The notes under the pieces are model-generated. The model did no database searches and had not been told where the DNA came from. It saw only the letters and a list, made by a program, of their open reading frames with translations. From Streptomyces flaveolus (GTDB lineage Bacteria; Actinomycetota; Actinomycetes; Streptomycetales; Streptomycetaceae), in the NCBI RefSeq assembly GCF_000716535.1, contig NZ_JNWV01000040.1, positions 56,158-120,157 of the forward strand: 64,000 nt of DNA, given 5' to 3'. Numbering within the stretch: position 1 is the first letter of the stretch; each line of letters opens with the position of its first letter. Below, piece by piece: positions 17,135 through 25,964 of the stretch. Both the position numbers and the translations under genes were made by a program.

Positions 17135-18094
17135 GTGAACGCCGAGCCCCTTCTGACCACCCCCTTCGACTCCGCCGCCACCGCTGCCGAGGTGATCGAC
17201 GGCGTGGATCTCACCGGCCGCCGCGCCCTGGTCACCGGCGGCGCCTCCGGCATCGGCACCGAGACCGTCCGCGCCCTGGCCACCGCCGGCGCGGAGGTCA
17301 CGATCGCCACCCGTCGGCCGGCGGCGGCGGAACCGCTCATCCGCGAACTCTCCGCCGTTCCCGGTGCCGGCCCGGTGCGGGCCGCGGCACTGGACCTGTC
17401 GGATCTGGCGTCGGTGGACTCCTTCGCACGGACATGGGGAGGGCCGCTCGACATCCTCGTCGCCAACGCCGGGATCATGGCCCTGCCCACCCGAACCGTC
17501 ACCGCTCGCGGCTGGGAGATGCAGCTCGCCACCAACTTCCTCGGGCACTTCGCCCTGGCCACCGCGCTGCACGCCCCGCTGCGCGACGCGGGCACCGCCC
17601 GCGTCGTGGTCGTCAGTTCCGGCGCACACCGCACCGCGCCCTTCGACTTCGACGACCCCCACTTCACGCACCGCCCGTACGACCCCTGGGCGGCCTACGG
17701 GCAGTCCAAGTCCGCCGAGGTCCTGTTCACCGTGGCCGCCCGCCGCTGGGCGGACGACGGGATCACGGCCAACGCGCTCAACCCGGGCTACATCCTCACC
17801 GCCCTCCAGCGTCATCTCGACGACGACACCATGCGCGGGTTCGGAGTGATGGACGACGAGGGAAACCTCACCCCGCTCCCGCACTACAAGACTCCCGCCC
17901 AGGGAGCCGCGACCTCCGTGCTGTTGGCCGCGTCACCGCTGCTGAAGGGTGTGACCGGCCGGTACTTCGAGGACAACCAGGAGGCCCGGGTCGTCCACGG
18001 CGACGAGGACCAGCCCGGTGGCGTGGCCGCCCACGCCCTCGACCCGCGTGCGGCGGACCGGCTCTGGGAGTACGCGGCCGCCGCCATCCGCTGA
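17135..18094 (+). CDS. Short-chain dehydrogenase/reductase
   Basis: In this 319-aa classical-type SDR, the NAD(P)-binding motif is LVTGGASGIGTETVR (about residues 32-46). NAG is present in LVANAGIMAL, and the catalytic YxxxK lies in WAAYGQSKSAEVLF. The length and the C-terminal FEDNQEA segment fit the protochlorophyllide-reductase/retinol-dehydrogenase-like subgroup that is often paired with AraC regulators in Streptomyces. The GTG start has AAAGG about 7 nt upstream. The substrate is unknown. Confidence 0.92.
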   Translation: MNAEPLLTTPFDSAATAAEVIDGVDLTGRRALVTGGASGIGTETVRALATAGAEVTIATRRPAAAEPLIRELSAVPGAGPVRAAALDLSDLASVDSFARTWGGPLDILVANAGIMALPTRTVTARGWEMQLATNFLGHFALATALHAPLRDAGTARVVVVSSGAHRTAPFDFDDPHFTHRPYDPWAAYGQSKSAEVLFTVAARRWADDGITANALNPGYILTALQRHLDDDTMRGFGVMDDEGNLTPLPHYKTPAQGAATSVLLAASPLLKGVTGRYFEDNQEARVVHGDEDQPGGVAAHALDPRAADRLWEYAAAAIR

Positions 18095-18427
18095 GCCTGC
18101 GCGCCCTGGGGGGTGTAGACGGTTGGGCGGGGCGGTGTGGGCATGTTCGCGCCGATGAAGAAGCCGGGGTGCGGGGGCTGGTTGGAGGCGGTGTTCGGAA
18201 CGGTCGACGGCACCGGCGCGGCCGTCGGCCGTCTGTCGGCCTTCGATGTTCGGCCATGGTGGGAATCGTGACTTTGCCGTCGCTCGAGCCGGGGGCGCCG
18301 GGTCCGGGGGCGGTGGCAGGGCTGTGTCAGCCTGCTGCCCCGACCCGCGGTGTCACGCGAGGTCTGTGAGCGTCGGCTCACGCGAGAGGCGGTCGGCTCA
18401 GGCGAGAGACAGGAACAGCTTCTCCAG
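18095..18427. other. Non-coding stretch after the SDR gene
   Basis: I see no convincing gene here. Near 18369-18410 a 20-bp direct repeat occurs (GTCGGCTCACGCGAGAGGCG followed by GTCGGCTCAGGCGAGAGACA). Confidence 0.4.
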
Positions 18428-18576
18428 CCGTGCTCTCATCTGTTCCCGGTCCCCGGCGTTGGCCGGTTCGGAGTCGCTGAGGCAGTGCTGCAGGCCCGGC
18501 CGGAGGAACCGCCGCCTGGACGGCCGGTGGCTACGACACGCACCGGCCCGAGGCCGCCACGAAGGCGACCTGGAGC
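18428..18576 (+). pseudogene. Remnant of a rhodanese-like domain
   Basis: Directly upstream and in frame with the next gene, translation gives AGGTAAWTAGGYDTHRPE, which resembles the end of a rhodanese domain (GG-x-x-AW-x-x-AG). A short CSRSPALAG segment in a shifted frame sits where the Cys-containing active-site loop would be. An in-frame TGA lies at about 18478. Full-length rhodanese-DUF2892 fusions are common in actinobacteria, so this looks like a fusion that has lost its N-terminal enzyme domain through deletion and frameshift. Confidence 0.45.
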
Positions 18577-18816
18577 ATGGAACGCCAGGTCCGGTTCACC
18601 GCCGGTACGGTCGTGCTGCTGGGCCTCCTGCTCGGCCTGGCCGTCCATCCGGCCTTCCAGCTCCTGTCCGCCGGCATCGCGGGCGGCCTGGTCTTCTCCG
18701 CTGTCACCGACACCTGCGGAATGGCGGTCATGCTGGCCAGGCTTCCCCACAACCGCCCCCGCCGGGCCGACCTGGACGCCACACTCGCCCGACTGCGCGG
18801 CACCGCCGAGTCGTGA
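18577..18816 (+). CDS. YgaP-type membrane protein (DUF2892)
   Basis: This 79-aa membrane protein has two hydrophobic segments (VVLLGLLLGLAV and LLSAGIAGGLVFSAV). It carries the conserved DTCGMAVMLARLPHNRP tail typical of DUF2892 domains, which often follow a rhodanese domain. The rhodanese part appears degraded just upstream. There is no clear Shine-Dalgarno before the ATG, so expression is uncertain and the gene may be the surviving end of a broken fusion. Confidence 0.65.
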   Translation: MERQVRFTAGTVVLLGLLLGLAVHPAFQLLSAGIAGGLVFSAVTDTCGMAVMLARLPHNRPRRADLDATLARLRGTAES

Positions 18817-19022
18817 GCCGCGGGGCCGGGTCCGCGCTGCCCGGCCACCCGTGCGGGCGCACCTGCCGTGGCCGGCCCGATGACGCATCGCACCGGGTGT
18901 TCGCGCCCGGCACCTGCCGGTGGCCAGGCACCTTCCGGCGGACGGCGGCGTGCCGATCGGGTCGCCCCTGTGGATGATCGTACGGAGAGGAGGCCGGATG
19001 CCGGTATGCCTCATATGATCTG

Positions 19023-19035
19023 CATGTCTGACATG
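19023..19035. promoter_or_regulatory. Palindrome CATGTC-T-GACATG upstream of a secreted protein gene
   Basis: A perfect 6-bp inverted repeat with a single central base lies 36 nt before the start of the secreted-protein gene. It is AT-richer than its surroundings and is a plausible operator. No regulator is adjacent. Confidence 0.35.
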
Positions 19036-19070
19036 TACCGGCCTCGTTCGTCACCGCAAGGGAGACACCT

Positions 19071-19433
19071 GTGATGCGCTCGATCATGACGGGGACGGCC
19101 GCCGGCCTGCTGGGTGCCGCCGCGCTGTGCCTCGGGGCCCCGGCCCCTTCGTTCGCCGGTACGGACGCCGCCGCCCGGTCGTCGGTCGCGTACTGCGGTG
19201 CGGACAATGCCTCCGGGCTGGCGGTCTGGGCCGATCCGGCCGAGTCCTGCGCCGCCGCCCTGGAGGTCGCGAGCGCCTACACCAAGGCCGCGTCCAGCAG
19301 GACGGGCGCGCCCGCCACGATCCGGGTCGGCGCGACCACCTGGACGTGCCAGGAGCGTCAGGGCGACCCGAACCCGTACCAGGAGTGCGTCGACGCGAGC
19401 GACAGTGGCCGCCGGGTCGTTCTCTCGTCCTGA
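19071..19433 (+). CDS. Small secreted protein of unknown function
   Basis: The product of about 120 aa has a clear signal peptide (MRSIMTGTAAGLLGAAALCLG...SFA-GT). The mature part of about 90 residues contains four Cys (YCGADN, AESCAA, WTCQER, QECVD), probably two disulfides. GTG (19071) and ATG (19074) are adjacent; AAGGGAG ends 6 nt before the GTG. I do not recognise a family. Similar small Cys-containing exoproteins are common in Streptomyces. Confidence 0.75.
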   Translation: MMRSIMTGTAAGLLGAAALCLGAPAPSFAGTDAAARSSVAYCGADNASGLAVWADPAESCAAALEVASAYTKAASSRTGAPATIRVGATTWTCQERQGDPNPYQECVDASDSGRRVVLSS

Positions 19434-19525
19434 CGCCGTTCCCCGTCCCGCCGTGGCGGATGTCCCGAACCTGCTGTTCAATGCATGGATCGAGTGATGC
19501 CGACTCATGGCGTGGGGAGAGACTC

Positions 19526-19795
19526 ATGACGACGACGGGACCCGGTGCCGAGGGCGAGAAGGAGATCCTCGGACGCATCACGGAAATGATCAGCCAGGAG
19601 AAGGACCTGCGGGACCGCCTGGCGGACCACAGCATCGACCAGCCGACCGAGCAGGAACGCCTGGCGCGGCTGGAGACCGAACTCGACCAGTGCTGGGACC
19701 TGCTCCGGCAGCGCCGGGCCCGCGTCGCCGCGGGGCAGGACCCCGGGGAGGCCCAGGTGCGCCCGGCGTCGCAGGTGGAGGGTTACCTGTCCTGA
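19526..19795 (+). CDS. DUF2630 family small coiled-coil protein
   Basis: This 89-aa, highly charged and probably all-helical protein has the family pattern ILGRITEMISQEKDLRDRL, EQERLARLETELDQCWD and LLRQRRARVAAGQDP. No function is established for this actinobacterial family. GGGGAGA lies about 5 nt before the ATG. Confidence 0.85.
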   Translation: MTTTGPGAEGEKEILGRITEMISQEKDLRDRLADHSIDQPTEQERLARLETELDQCWDLLRQRRARVAAGQDPGEAQVRPASQVEGYLS

Positions 19796-19970
19796 CGGCC
19801 GGCAGGTGACGGCGCCCGCCGACGTGCTGTCGCCGCCCGTGCGGTGCGTTCGTCCTCCCCTGTCCCCGCCCCCTGTCGCCCCCCGTGGAATGAACGCCCC
19901 GGCTGCCGCTGTTGCCCCGGCAGTGTCGGCTCCGGCACGAAACCCCGGCGCGAGGTGGAGATGAGCACGG

Positions 19971-21866
19971 ATGAGCATGGCGTTCGCACCCGACGACCTT
20001 TCGGGCCAGACCGCCTGTTCCGGCTCCCGCTCGCCACTGCGCGACTTCCTGCGGACCGAGACCGGTAGCGCCGCCGTCCTGGTGACGGCGGCGCTCGTCG
20101 CGCTGGTGTGGGCCAACACGGCTCCGGCGGGCTACGCGTCGTTCTGGGAGACGCACCTGTCCGTGGGGATCGGCAGCCACGGCCTGTCGCTGCCGCTGCG
20201 GGAGTGGATCAACAGCGGACTGATGGCGCTGTTCTTCTTCGTCGTCGGGCTGGAGGCGCGCCGCGAGTTCGACATGGGCGAGCTGCGCGACCGCCGCCGT
20301 CTGGCGCTGCCGCTGGCCGCCGGGATCAGCGGCATGGTCGTACCGGTCGCCCTCTTCCTCGTGCTCAACGCGGGGCACCCGTCCGCGCACGGCTGGGGTG
20401 CGGCGATGTCCACCGACACCGCCTTCGCCCTCGGCATGCTCGCCGTCGTCGGGCACCGGTTGCCGAGCGGGCTGCGGATCTTCATCCTGACGATCACCGT
20501 GGTCGACGACTTCGTGGCCCTGGGCGTCATCGCGGTCGCCTACAGCGAGCACGTCGACGTACCGGCGCTGCTCGTCGCGGTCGCGGTGTTCGGCGTCATC
20601 CTGCTCGTCCGCGCGCTCGGGGTGCGCCGGGGCCTGGTCTACGCGCTGCTGGCGCTCGTCGCGTGGGTCGCGCTGCTGGAGTCGGGCGTCGATCCCGTGG
20701 TCATCGGCCTCGCCATGGGCCTGCTCACCTACGCCTATCCGGCGGCACGCGCCGACCTCGAACACGCCACGGGCCTGTTCCGGATGTTCCGCGAGCAGCC
20801 GACGCCCGAACTGGCACGTTCGGTGCAGGCCGGCCTCGCCTCCGCGATCTCGCCGAACGACCGGCTCCAGGGCCTGTACCACCCCTGGACCAGCTATCTC
20901 GTCGTCCCGCTGTTCGCCCTGGCCAACACCGGTATCCCGCTCGACGCCGACCAGCTCGCGCGGGCGTTCACCTCGCCGGTCACGCTCGGCATCCTGCTCG
21001 CGTTCGTCGTCGGCAAGCCGCTGGGCATCGTCGGGGCGTCCGCGCTGGCACACGGGCTCACCCGGGGGCGGGTCCGGCCGCCGGTCGGCTGGGGAGCCGT
21101 CGCGGCGGGCGGCGCCATGGCCGGGACGGGCTTCACCGTCTCCCTGCTCATCGCGACCCTCGCCTTCCAGGGGACACAGCTCGCGGACGCCAAGATCGGC
21201 ATCCTGAGCGCGCTGGTCGGCTCCTTCCTGACCAGCCGGCTCATCACCGCGGTCCTCGCGGCGCTGCCGCGCCGGCTGCGGCAGCGGGCGCTGCTCGGCG
21301 ACGCCGAGACGCTCGTCGACCTGGCGGTGCCGGTCGATCCCGACCGCGACCACGTGCGGGGGCCCCGGCACGCGCCGGTGACCGTCGTGGAGTACGGCGA
21401 CTACGAGTGCCCGTACTGCGGACAGGCCGAGCCGGTCGTCCGGGAGCTGCTCGGCGACTTCGGCGACGTGCGGTACGTGTGGCGTCACCTCCCCCTGACG
21501 GACGTGCACGTGCACGCCCAGCTCGCGGCCGAGGCGGCGGAGGCCGCGGCCGCGCAGGGCCGCTACTGGGACATGCACGACGTGCTGATGAGCCACCAGG
21601 GCGAGCTGCGCCTCGACCACCTGCGCAAGTACGCCGACGCCCTCGGTCTGGACACCCAGCGCTTCGACCGGGACCTGCGGTCCCACCGGGGCGCGGCGCG
21701 GATCGCCGAGGACGTGGAGTCGGCGGACCTCAGTCAGGTGGCGGGCACGCCGACGTTCTTCGTGAACGGGCGCCGGCACCACGGGGCGTACGACATCGGC
21801 AGCCTGTCGGCGGCCGTGCGGGCCGCCCGGGAGAGGGCGGCGATCGGGGCCCGCGGAGGGCGGTGA
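19971..21866 (+). CDS. nhaA: Na+/H+ antiporter NhaA fused to a DsbA-like thioredoxin domain
   Basis: In this 631-aa protein, residues about 20-440 are an NhaA antiporter: [25 protein letters not shown] near the N-terminus, then the paired aspartates of VVDDFVALG, which match the NhaA Na+/H+ binding site. Residues about 455-625 are a DsbA/thioredoxin-4 domain with the CPYC active site (Cys480-Cys483) and a cis-Pro loop ([11 protein letters not shown]). NhaA-thioredoxin fusions are a known actinobacterial architecture, but what the thiol domain acts on is unknown. The ATG at 19971 is preceded by GGTGGAG; a second ATG lies 6 nt later. Confidence 0.93.
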   Translation: MSMAFAPDDLSGQTACSGSRSPLRDFLRTETGSAAVLVTAALVALVWANTAPAGYASFWETHLSVGIGSHGLSLPLREWINSGLMALFFFVVGLEARREFDMGELRDRRRLALPLAAGISGMVVPVALFLVLNAGHPSAHGWGAAMSTDTAFALGMLAVVGHRLPSGLRIFILTITVVDDFVALGVIAVAYSEHVDVPALLVAVAVFGVILLVRALGVRRGLVYALLALVAWVALLESGVDPVVIGLAMGLLTYAYPAARADLEHATGLFRMFREQPTPELARSVQAGLASAISPNDRLQGLYHPWTSYLVVPLFALANTGIPLDADQLARAFTSPVTLGILLAFVVGKPLGIVGASALAHGLTRGRVRPPVGWGAVAAGGAMAGTGFTVSLLIATLAFQGTQLADAKIGILSALVGSFLTSRLITAVLAALPRRLRQRALLGDAETLVDLAVPVDPDRDHVRGPRHAPVTVVEYGDYECPYCGQAEPVVRELLGDFGDVRYVWRHLPLTDVHVHAQLAAEAAEAAAAQGRYWDMHDVLMSHQGELRLDHLRKYADALGLDTQRFDRDLRSHRGAARIAEDVESADLSQVAGTPTFFVNGRRHHGAYDIGSLSAAVRAARERAAIGARGGR

Positions 21867-21959
21867 GGGCCGGGAATGCATCGCGGGCGGACGGTGTTGA
21901 GAGAACCGTCTGACATGTTCGAGTCAATCGGCTCGGGCGGTTGGCGGAAGGAGTCCCTC

Positions 21960-22124
21960 ATGGCACGCAGCACCACACGCCCGGTCGTCAAGCTGAAGTC
22001 GACGGCCGGCACCGGAGTCACCTACGTGACCCGGAAGAACCGTCTGAACGACCCCGACCGGCTGGTCCTGCGCAAGTACGACCGACCGTCACTGACGGCA
22101 CAACCGTTCGACCTCCCGGGAGGA
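21960..22124 (+). CDS. rpmG: Ribosomal protein L33, cysteine-free form; C-terminus altered and no stop at the usual place
   Basis: Residues 1-41 match bacterial L33 without zinc cysteines ([41 protein letters not shown]). AAGGAG precedes the ATG. L33 normally ends about 13 residues after KYD, with an R/H-V-(D/P)-F-R-E-E-R end. Here the tail reads [17 protein letters not shown], keeps only the PF at the expected spacing and meets no stop codon. The frame stays open through rpmJ and into the GNAT gene, to 22808. The end given is the approximate end of recognisable similarity, not a stop codon. This is either a real degenerate gene or a base-calling error. Confidence 0.7.
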
Positions 22125-22131
22125 GACCGCG

Positions 22132-22254
22132 ATGAAGGTACGCAAGTCCCTGCGTTCGTTGAAGGCCAAGCCGGGCGCGCAGGTGGTGCGCCGGCGGGGC
22201 ACGACCTTCGTGATCAACAAGAAGGACCCCCGCTTCAAGGCCCGCCAGGGCTGA
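22132..22254 (+). CDS. rpmJ: Ribosomal protein L36, cysteine-free form
   Basis: The 40-aa protein (starts [15 protein letters not shown], ends [11 protein letters not shown]) is the zinc-independent L36 paralogue; none of the zinc-binding Cys/His residues are present. A strong GGGAGGAG lies 6 nt upstream. Cysteine-free L33 and L36 are typically a zinc-starvation set under Zur control in Streptomyces, but I found no clear Zur palindrome in front of the pair. The gene overlaps the extended L33 frame. Confidence 0.92.
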   Translation: MKVRKSLRSLKAKPGAQVVRRRGTTFVINKKDPRFKARQG

Positions 22255-22268
22255 CGCCCCGCACCCCA

Positions 22269-22300
22269 CGGCCCGGCACCGCACACGCGGTGCCGGGCCG
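22269..22300 (+). terminator. Strong hairpin terminator after rpmJ
   Basis: A perfect 14-bp stem (CGGCCCGGCACCGC and its complement) with an ACAC loop starts 14 nt after the L36 stop and is followed by a T/C-rich stretch. Confidence 0.85.
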
Positions 22301-22349
22301 TTCCCGTTCCCGGCGCCGCGAGGCGGAACCCGGCGGTAGCCTGGCGATC

Positions 22350-22808
22350 ATGGGGGAGTGGCGGATGCGGCCGGCGTCGGAGGCGGACGTCGAGACGGTG
22401 GCCGGGTTGCGGGCCGTGGTGCTGCGGGCGGATCTGGAGCGGCTCGGGCGGTACGACGAGCGGCGGGTGCGGCAGCGACTGCGGGACGGGTTCGTTCCCG
22501 CGCACACCTGGGTGATCGAGGTGGGTGGCGCCTTCGCCGGCTGCGTGGCGCTGCGGCCGGCCGAGGACGCCCACTGGCTGGAGCACTTCTACCTGGCGCC
22601 GCACCTCCAGGGCAACGGCATCGGCGCGGCCGTACTGCGGGGGCTGCTGGAGCGGTGCGACCGCGACGGCGTCCCGGTCCGGCTGAACGTGCTGCGGGGC
22701 AGCCCGGCCCGGCGCCTGTACGAGCGGCACGGATTCACCCTCGAAACCGAGGACCCCGTGGACGTCTTCATGGTGCGCGAGCCGGCGCCGGCCGCACGTG
22801 GCAGGTGA
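22350..22808 (+). CDS. GNAT family N-acetyltransferase
   Basis: This 152-aa GNAT fold has motif A at [20 protein letters not shown] (acetyl-CoA loop Q-x-x-G-x-G/A) and motif B near [12 protein letters not shown]. It starts at an ATG with no obvious Shine-Dalgarno, 50 nt after the rpmJ terminator, and may be translated from a leaderless or short-leader mRNA. The frame is continuous upstream with L33, but the terminator and lack of similarity in between argue for an independent gene. The acceptor substrate is unknown. Confidence 0.88.
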   Translation: MGEWRMRPASEADVETVAGLRAVVLRADLERLGRYDERRVRQRLRDGFVPAHTWVIEVGGAFAGCVALRPAEDAHWLEHFYLAPHLQGNGIGAAVLRGLLERCDRDGVPVRLNVLRGSPARRLYERHGFTLETEDPVDVFMVREPAPAARGR

Positions 22809-23173
22809 TCAGCCGCCGGTGTGACACCGAGGCGGGCGGACGGCGGTGGACGTCGGACCGGGCCGCGACCGTCCGCGCCATCCCCGCCCGCGGCTCGGCG
22901 GGCGCCCCCACCTCGGCCTCCGTGCCGAGCCGTGGCGCGCGCCGACGGCGTGTCCGACGGCGGACGGAGCTGGGAGACCGACTGGACCATGGACGTCCGC
23001 CGGACCGGGGAGTCTTTCGTGTGACCGGGGCACCGGCCGTGTCGGCCGACGGGTGACGTCCAGTTCACACGGCCGTTGTGACGGCGTCGGTTCGCGGGGC
23101 GGTGGTCGTCACCTACGGCAGGTGAAGTGGGCCACCGTTGCCGAACCGTCGGACCATTCGTGAGGTGGAGCGC
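22809..23173. other. Intergenic region before the phosphodiester glycosidase gene
   Basis: No gene is seen in these 365 bp. A near-palindrome TCACACGG-CCGTTGTGA (23065-23081, one extra T) lies about 92 nt before the next start and could be an operator. Confidence 0.35.
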
Positions 23174-24805
23174 ATGCGTCAGATCCGCGTCCCGGGTGCC
23201 GAGCGGCGCCCCGCTCGTGTCCGGGCAGGACTCGCGACCGCCGTGGTGCTCGCCCTGACCGCCTCGGCCCTGCTGTCGGGTACGGCGCGGGCGGCCGGCG
23301 AGCACACCACGGCGACCGAGCAGTGGACGACGCGGATCCTCGCCCCCGGAGTCACGGCCCGCACGGGCGCCGTCCGGCACCCCGGTGTGGCGCACGCGTG
23401 GACGGTCACCGTGCAGGCGCCGGCCAAGACCCGGTGGACCGCCGACGATCCGGACGCGCCCGTGACCTGGGCCGAGGTCTCCACCCGCGCCTGGGCCGAC
23501 GACACGGCGCGGAAGCTGACCGAGGCGGGCCTGCGGCCACGGGTGGAGAGCGTGCAGTGGCCCGACTACGCCGACACACCCCACGGGGTGCTGGGACACC
23601 GGGTCCGGGTCGGCCGGTTCGCCACCCAGGCGGAGGCGGCGACGGCCGCGTCGGCGGTCACCGCGGCCGGCTTCCGTACGACTCTGTCCTGGACCGGGTA
23701 CGACGTCCAGGAGCCGGCCGACCAGGAGAACATCCACGTCGCGGTGGTCGACCCGAAGACCTTCGACGGAACGGTCGAAGCCACGCACGACGGCGATGTG
23801 GCACAGCGGGAGACCACCTCGGCCGTGGCGCGGAAGCTGAACTCGCTCGTCGGGGTCAACGGTGGCTTCTTCGTGCTGTCACCGGGCGACGGCGTGCCGG
23901 GCACCATGTCCGGGATCGGCGCCTACGCGGGCGAGTTGGAGTCGATGGCGGCCGGCTCCCGTTCCGCCCTGCTCATCGAGGACGGCGGCCACAGCGTACG
24001 GATCGCGGACCTGACGAGCACCGTCACCGCCCGCGCGGGCAAGGCCACGTACCGGATCCAGGGCGTCAACCGGGTGCCCGGCACGGTCCGGGACTGCGGC
24101 CGGCCCGGCAGCACGCCCAGCGAGCTGCCCTGGCAGGACGTGACCTGCCGGCTGGCCGACGACATGGTCCGGTTCACCGGCGCCTTCCAGGCCGACCTGC
24201 CGACTGGACCCGGGGTGCAGGTCGTGCTGAACGCCTCCGGCCGGGTCCTCTCCGTCGGCGCGCGGGGCGGTCGCGTCCCCGAGGGCGGGCACGTGCTGCA
24301 GGGCATCGGCCGGGCCGCCGACTGGCTGACGGCGCACGCCGAGCCGTACGGCCGTATCGGGGTCGGCGAGGTCGTCCGCACGACCGACGGCCGGCGCGTC
24401 GCAGTCGGCGCCGGCGACTCCGTCGTCAGCGCGGCCCCGACGCTGGTGAAGGACGGCCGTATCGACATCGACGCCGCCGCCGAGGGTGTGGTCGACCCCG
24501 AGTACACCTCCTTCGGATACGCGTGGGCCAACGTCCGTCAGCCCCGCACCCTCGCGGGCGTCGACAAGCGGGGCCGGCTGATCCTCGCCACGGTGGACGG
24601 GCGGCTGAAGAACGGCAGCGAAGGGTTCACCCTCTACGAGGCCGCCGCCTTCATGAAGTCGCTCGGCGCCGTCCAGGCGATGAACCTCGACGGCGGCGGC
24701 TCCACCGCGATGGCCGTGGACGGCACGCTGGTCAGCAACCCCTCCGACGCCTCCGGCGAACGCCCGGTCGGGGACACCGTCCAGGTCCTGCCGGCGGCGC
24801 ACTGA
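23174..24805 (+). CDS. Secreted phosphodiester glycosidase (NAGPA-type) with SPOR-like segment
   Basis: The 543-aa exported protein has a long signal peptide (RAGLATAVVLALTASALLSGTARA). A SPOR-like region (HRVRVGRFATQAEAATAASAV, about residues 135-170) suggests cell-wall glycan contact. The C-terminal half is a phosphodiester glycosidase (NAGPA/DUF2233) domain: VNGGFF near 230, VLVKDG-like PTLVKDGRI and the conserved MNLDGGGSTAM near 510. Bacterial relatives are implicated in trimming phosphodiester-linked sugars from wall or exopolysaccharide. The ATG has GAGGTGGAG directly upstream; an in-frame start 36 nt earlier lacks a ribosome site. Confidence 0.88.
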   Translation: MRQIRVPGAERRPARVRAGLATAVVLALTASALLSGTARAAGEHTTATEQWTTRILAPGVTARTGAVRHPGVAHAWTVTVQAPAKTRWTADDPDAPVTWAEVSTRAWADDTARKLTEAGLRPRVESVQWPDYADTPHGVLGHRVRVGRFATQAEAATAASAVTAAGFRTTLSWTGYDVQEPADQENIHVAVVDPKTFDGTVEATHDGDVAQRETTSAVARKLNSLVGVNGGFFVLSPGDGVPGTMSGIGAYAGELESMAAGSRSALLIEDGGHSVRIADLTSTVTARAGKATYRIQGVNRVPGTVRDCGRPGSTPSELPWQDVTCRLADDMVRFTGAFQADLPTGPGVQVVLNASGRVLSVGARGGRVPEGGHVLQGIGRAADWLTAHAEPYGRIGVGEVVRTTDGRRVAVGAGDSVVSAAPTLVKDGRIDIDAAAEGVVDPEYTSFGYAWANVRQPRTLAGVDKRGRLILATVDGRLKNGSEGFTLYEAAAFMKSLGAVQAMNLDGGGSTAMAVDGTLVSNPSDASGERPVGDTVQVLPAAH

Positions 24806-24868
24806 CCGCGTGCGGTGTCCTCCGGAACGGCGGCTGTCTCGCCGTAGCGGGTGTGTCAGGCGGGTGTG

Positions 24869-25831
24869 TCAGCGCGGGATCGCCCAGCCCGGCGTCCACG
24901 TCCCGGTGGCGTCGTGGCCGGCCGTGGTGGTGGCGAGGTGGGCGCGGAGGGTGGCCAGCGCCGGGTGGGGGTTGTCGCGGTGCCAGAGGAGCGCGTGCGG
25001 GTAGACGGGCGTCGGGTCGGTCACCGGGATGCGGCGCAGGCCGAGGCCGGCGGGCCAGACGATGGGGGCACCTCCCAGCGGTAGCTGGGGGATTGTGTGC
25101 TCACCCATGAAGGTGGCCAGGGCCGGGGTGTCCGCGATGGTGTCGAGGAGCGCGTCGGAGCCGAAGTTGGGGCCGGTCGCCTCGATGGTGAGGCCGAACT
25201 CGGCGACGAGGTCGTCGTAGTAGGCGGCCCACTCGGTACCGGGGACGATGCCGGGCATCCAGATCCGGTGCCCGGCGAGCCGAGCGAGCGTGACCGACCG
25301 GGCGCCCGCCAGCGCGTGCCCGGGGCCGGTGAGGAGCTGGAGCGGCTCGTCGAGCACCCGGACGGACTCGACGTCCTCGGGAAGGGGCCGGCCGGGCGCG
25401 GCGACGGCGCGGAAGGACGCGTCGATGGTGCCCGAGCGGATGGCGGCGACGGCCGTCTCGATGTCGAAGAGCATCACCACGTCGAGGTCGATCCCGGGGT
25501 GCGCGCGGTGGAAGCCGCGCATCAGGCCCGTCGCCGCGCCGCGCGAGGCGATCACGTCGACGCGCAGCGGACGGCGGCCGGTACGTACGGACGCGACCGC
25601 GCGCTCGGCGACGCGCAGCAGCTCGCGCGCGTGGGGCAGGAACGCCTGCCCGTCGATGGTGAGCTCGGCGCCGCGCGGGGTGCGGGTGAACAGCCGTACG
25701 CCGAGGGTGCGCTCCAGCGCGGCGATGCGCTTGGAGACGGCCTGCTGGGTGACCGCGAGCTCGGCGGCGGCCTCCTGGAACCGCCCCGCGTCGGCGGCGG
25801 TGACGAAGGTCCGGACGGTGTCGAGGTCCAT
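24869..25831 (-). CDS. LysR family transcriptional regulator
   Basis: In this 320-aa protein, residues 1-62 are the LysR winged helix (MDLDTVRTFVTAADAGRFQ, AAAELAVTQQAVSKRIAALE), followed by a periplasmic-binding-protein-like effector domain. It is divergent from the MFS gene at 25965 and probably controls it. Around residues 247-256 the protein reads PQLPLGGAP, encoded by a small palindromic repeat element inserted in frame (25061-25095); close relatives would be expected to lack this segment. Confidence 0.93.
   Translation of the reverse strand: MDLDTVRTFVTAADAGRFQEAAAELAVTQQAVSKRIAALERTLGVRLFTRTPRGAELTIDGQAFLPHARELLRVAERAVASVRTGRRPLRVDVIASRGAATGLMRGFHRAHPGIDLDVVMLFDIETAVAAIRSGTIDASFRAVAAPGRPLPEDVESVRVLDEPLQLLTGPGHALAGARSVTLARLAGHRIWMPGIVPGTEWAAYYDDLVAEFGLTIEATGPNFGSDALLDTIADTPALATFMGEHTIPQLPLGGAPIVWPAGLGLRRIPVTDPTPVYPHALLWHRDNPHPALATLRAHLATTTAGHDATGTWTPGWAIPR
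25061..25095. repeat. Small palindromic repeat element inside the LysR gene
   Basis: GGGGGCACCTCCCAGC, then GGTA, then GCTGGGGGA form a hairpin (stem CTCCCAGC/GCTGGGGG with one G-T pair, 25072-25091). The same GGGGGCACCYCCCAG signature occurs, in reverse orientation, inside the sigma-factor gene at 32464. I recognise it as a short dispersed repeat that is frequent in Streptomyces genomes. Confidence 0.7.
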
Positions 25832-25848
25832 GCCGACACCCTAGTGGT

Positions 25849-25863
25849 ACAACCAGTGGTTGT
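25849..25863. promoter_or_regulatory. Candidate LysR operator ACAACCA-G-TGGTTGT
   Basis: A perfect 7-bp inverted repeat with one central base lies 17 nt upstream of the lysR-type start and about 100 nt before the MFS start. A further half-site TGGTTGT follows at 25878-25884. Length and place match LysR recognition and activation sites. Confidence 0.6.
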
Positions 25864-25964
25864 GGCTGACGGCTCCGTGGTTGTTTGATCCCTGCTCCTG
25901 GTCCCCGCTTTGATGCTTCCGGTCGCGGATCGGTTGTGCGGAGGGGATGCGAGGGGTGTCGGAG

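Noticed and set aside
21867..21959. Zur operator in front of L33/L36
   Set aside because: Zinc-independent L33 and L36 are often Zur-regulated, but only a weak TGAC-N8-GTCA is present, with no resemblance to the usual palindrome.
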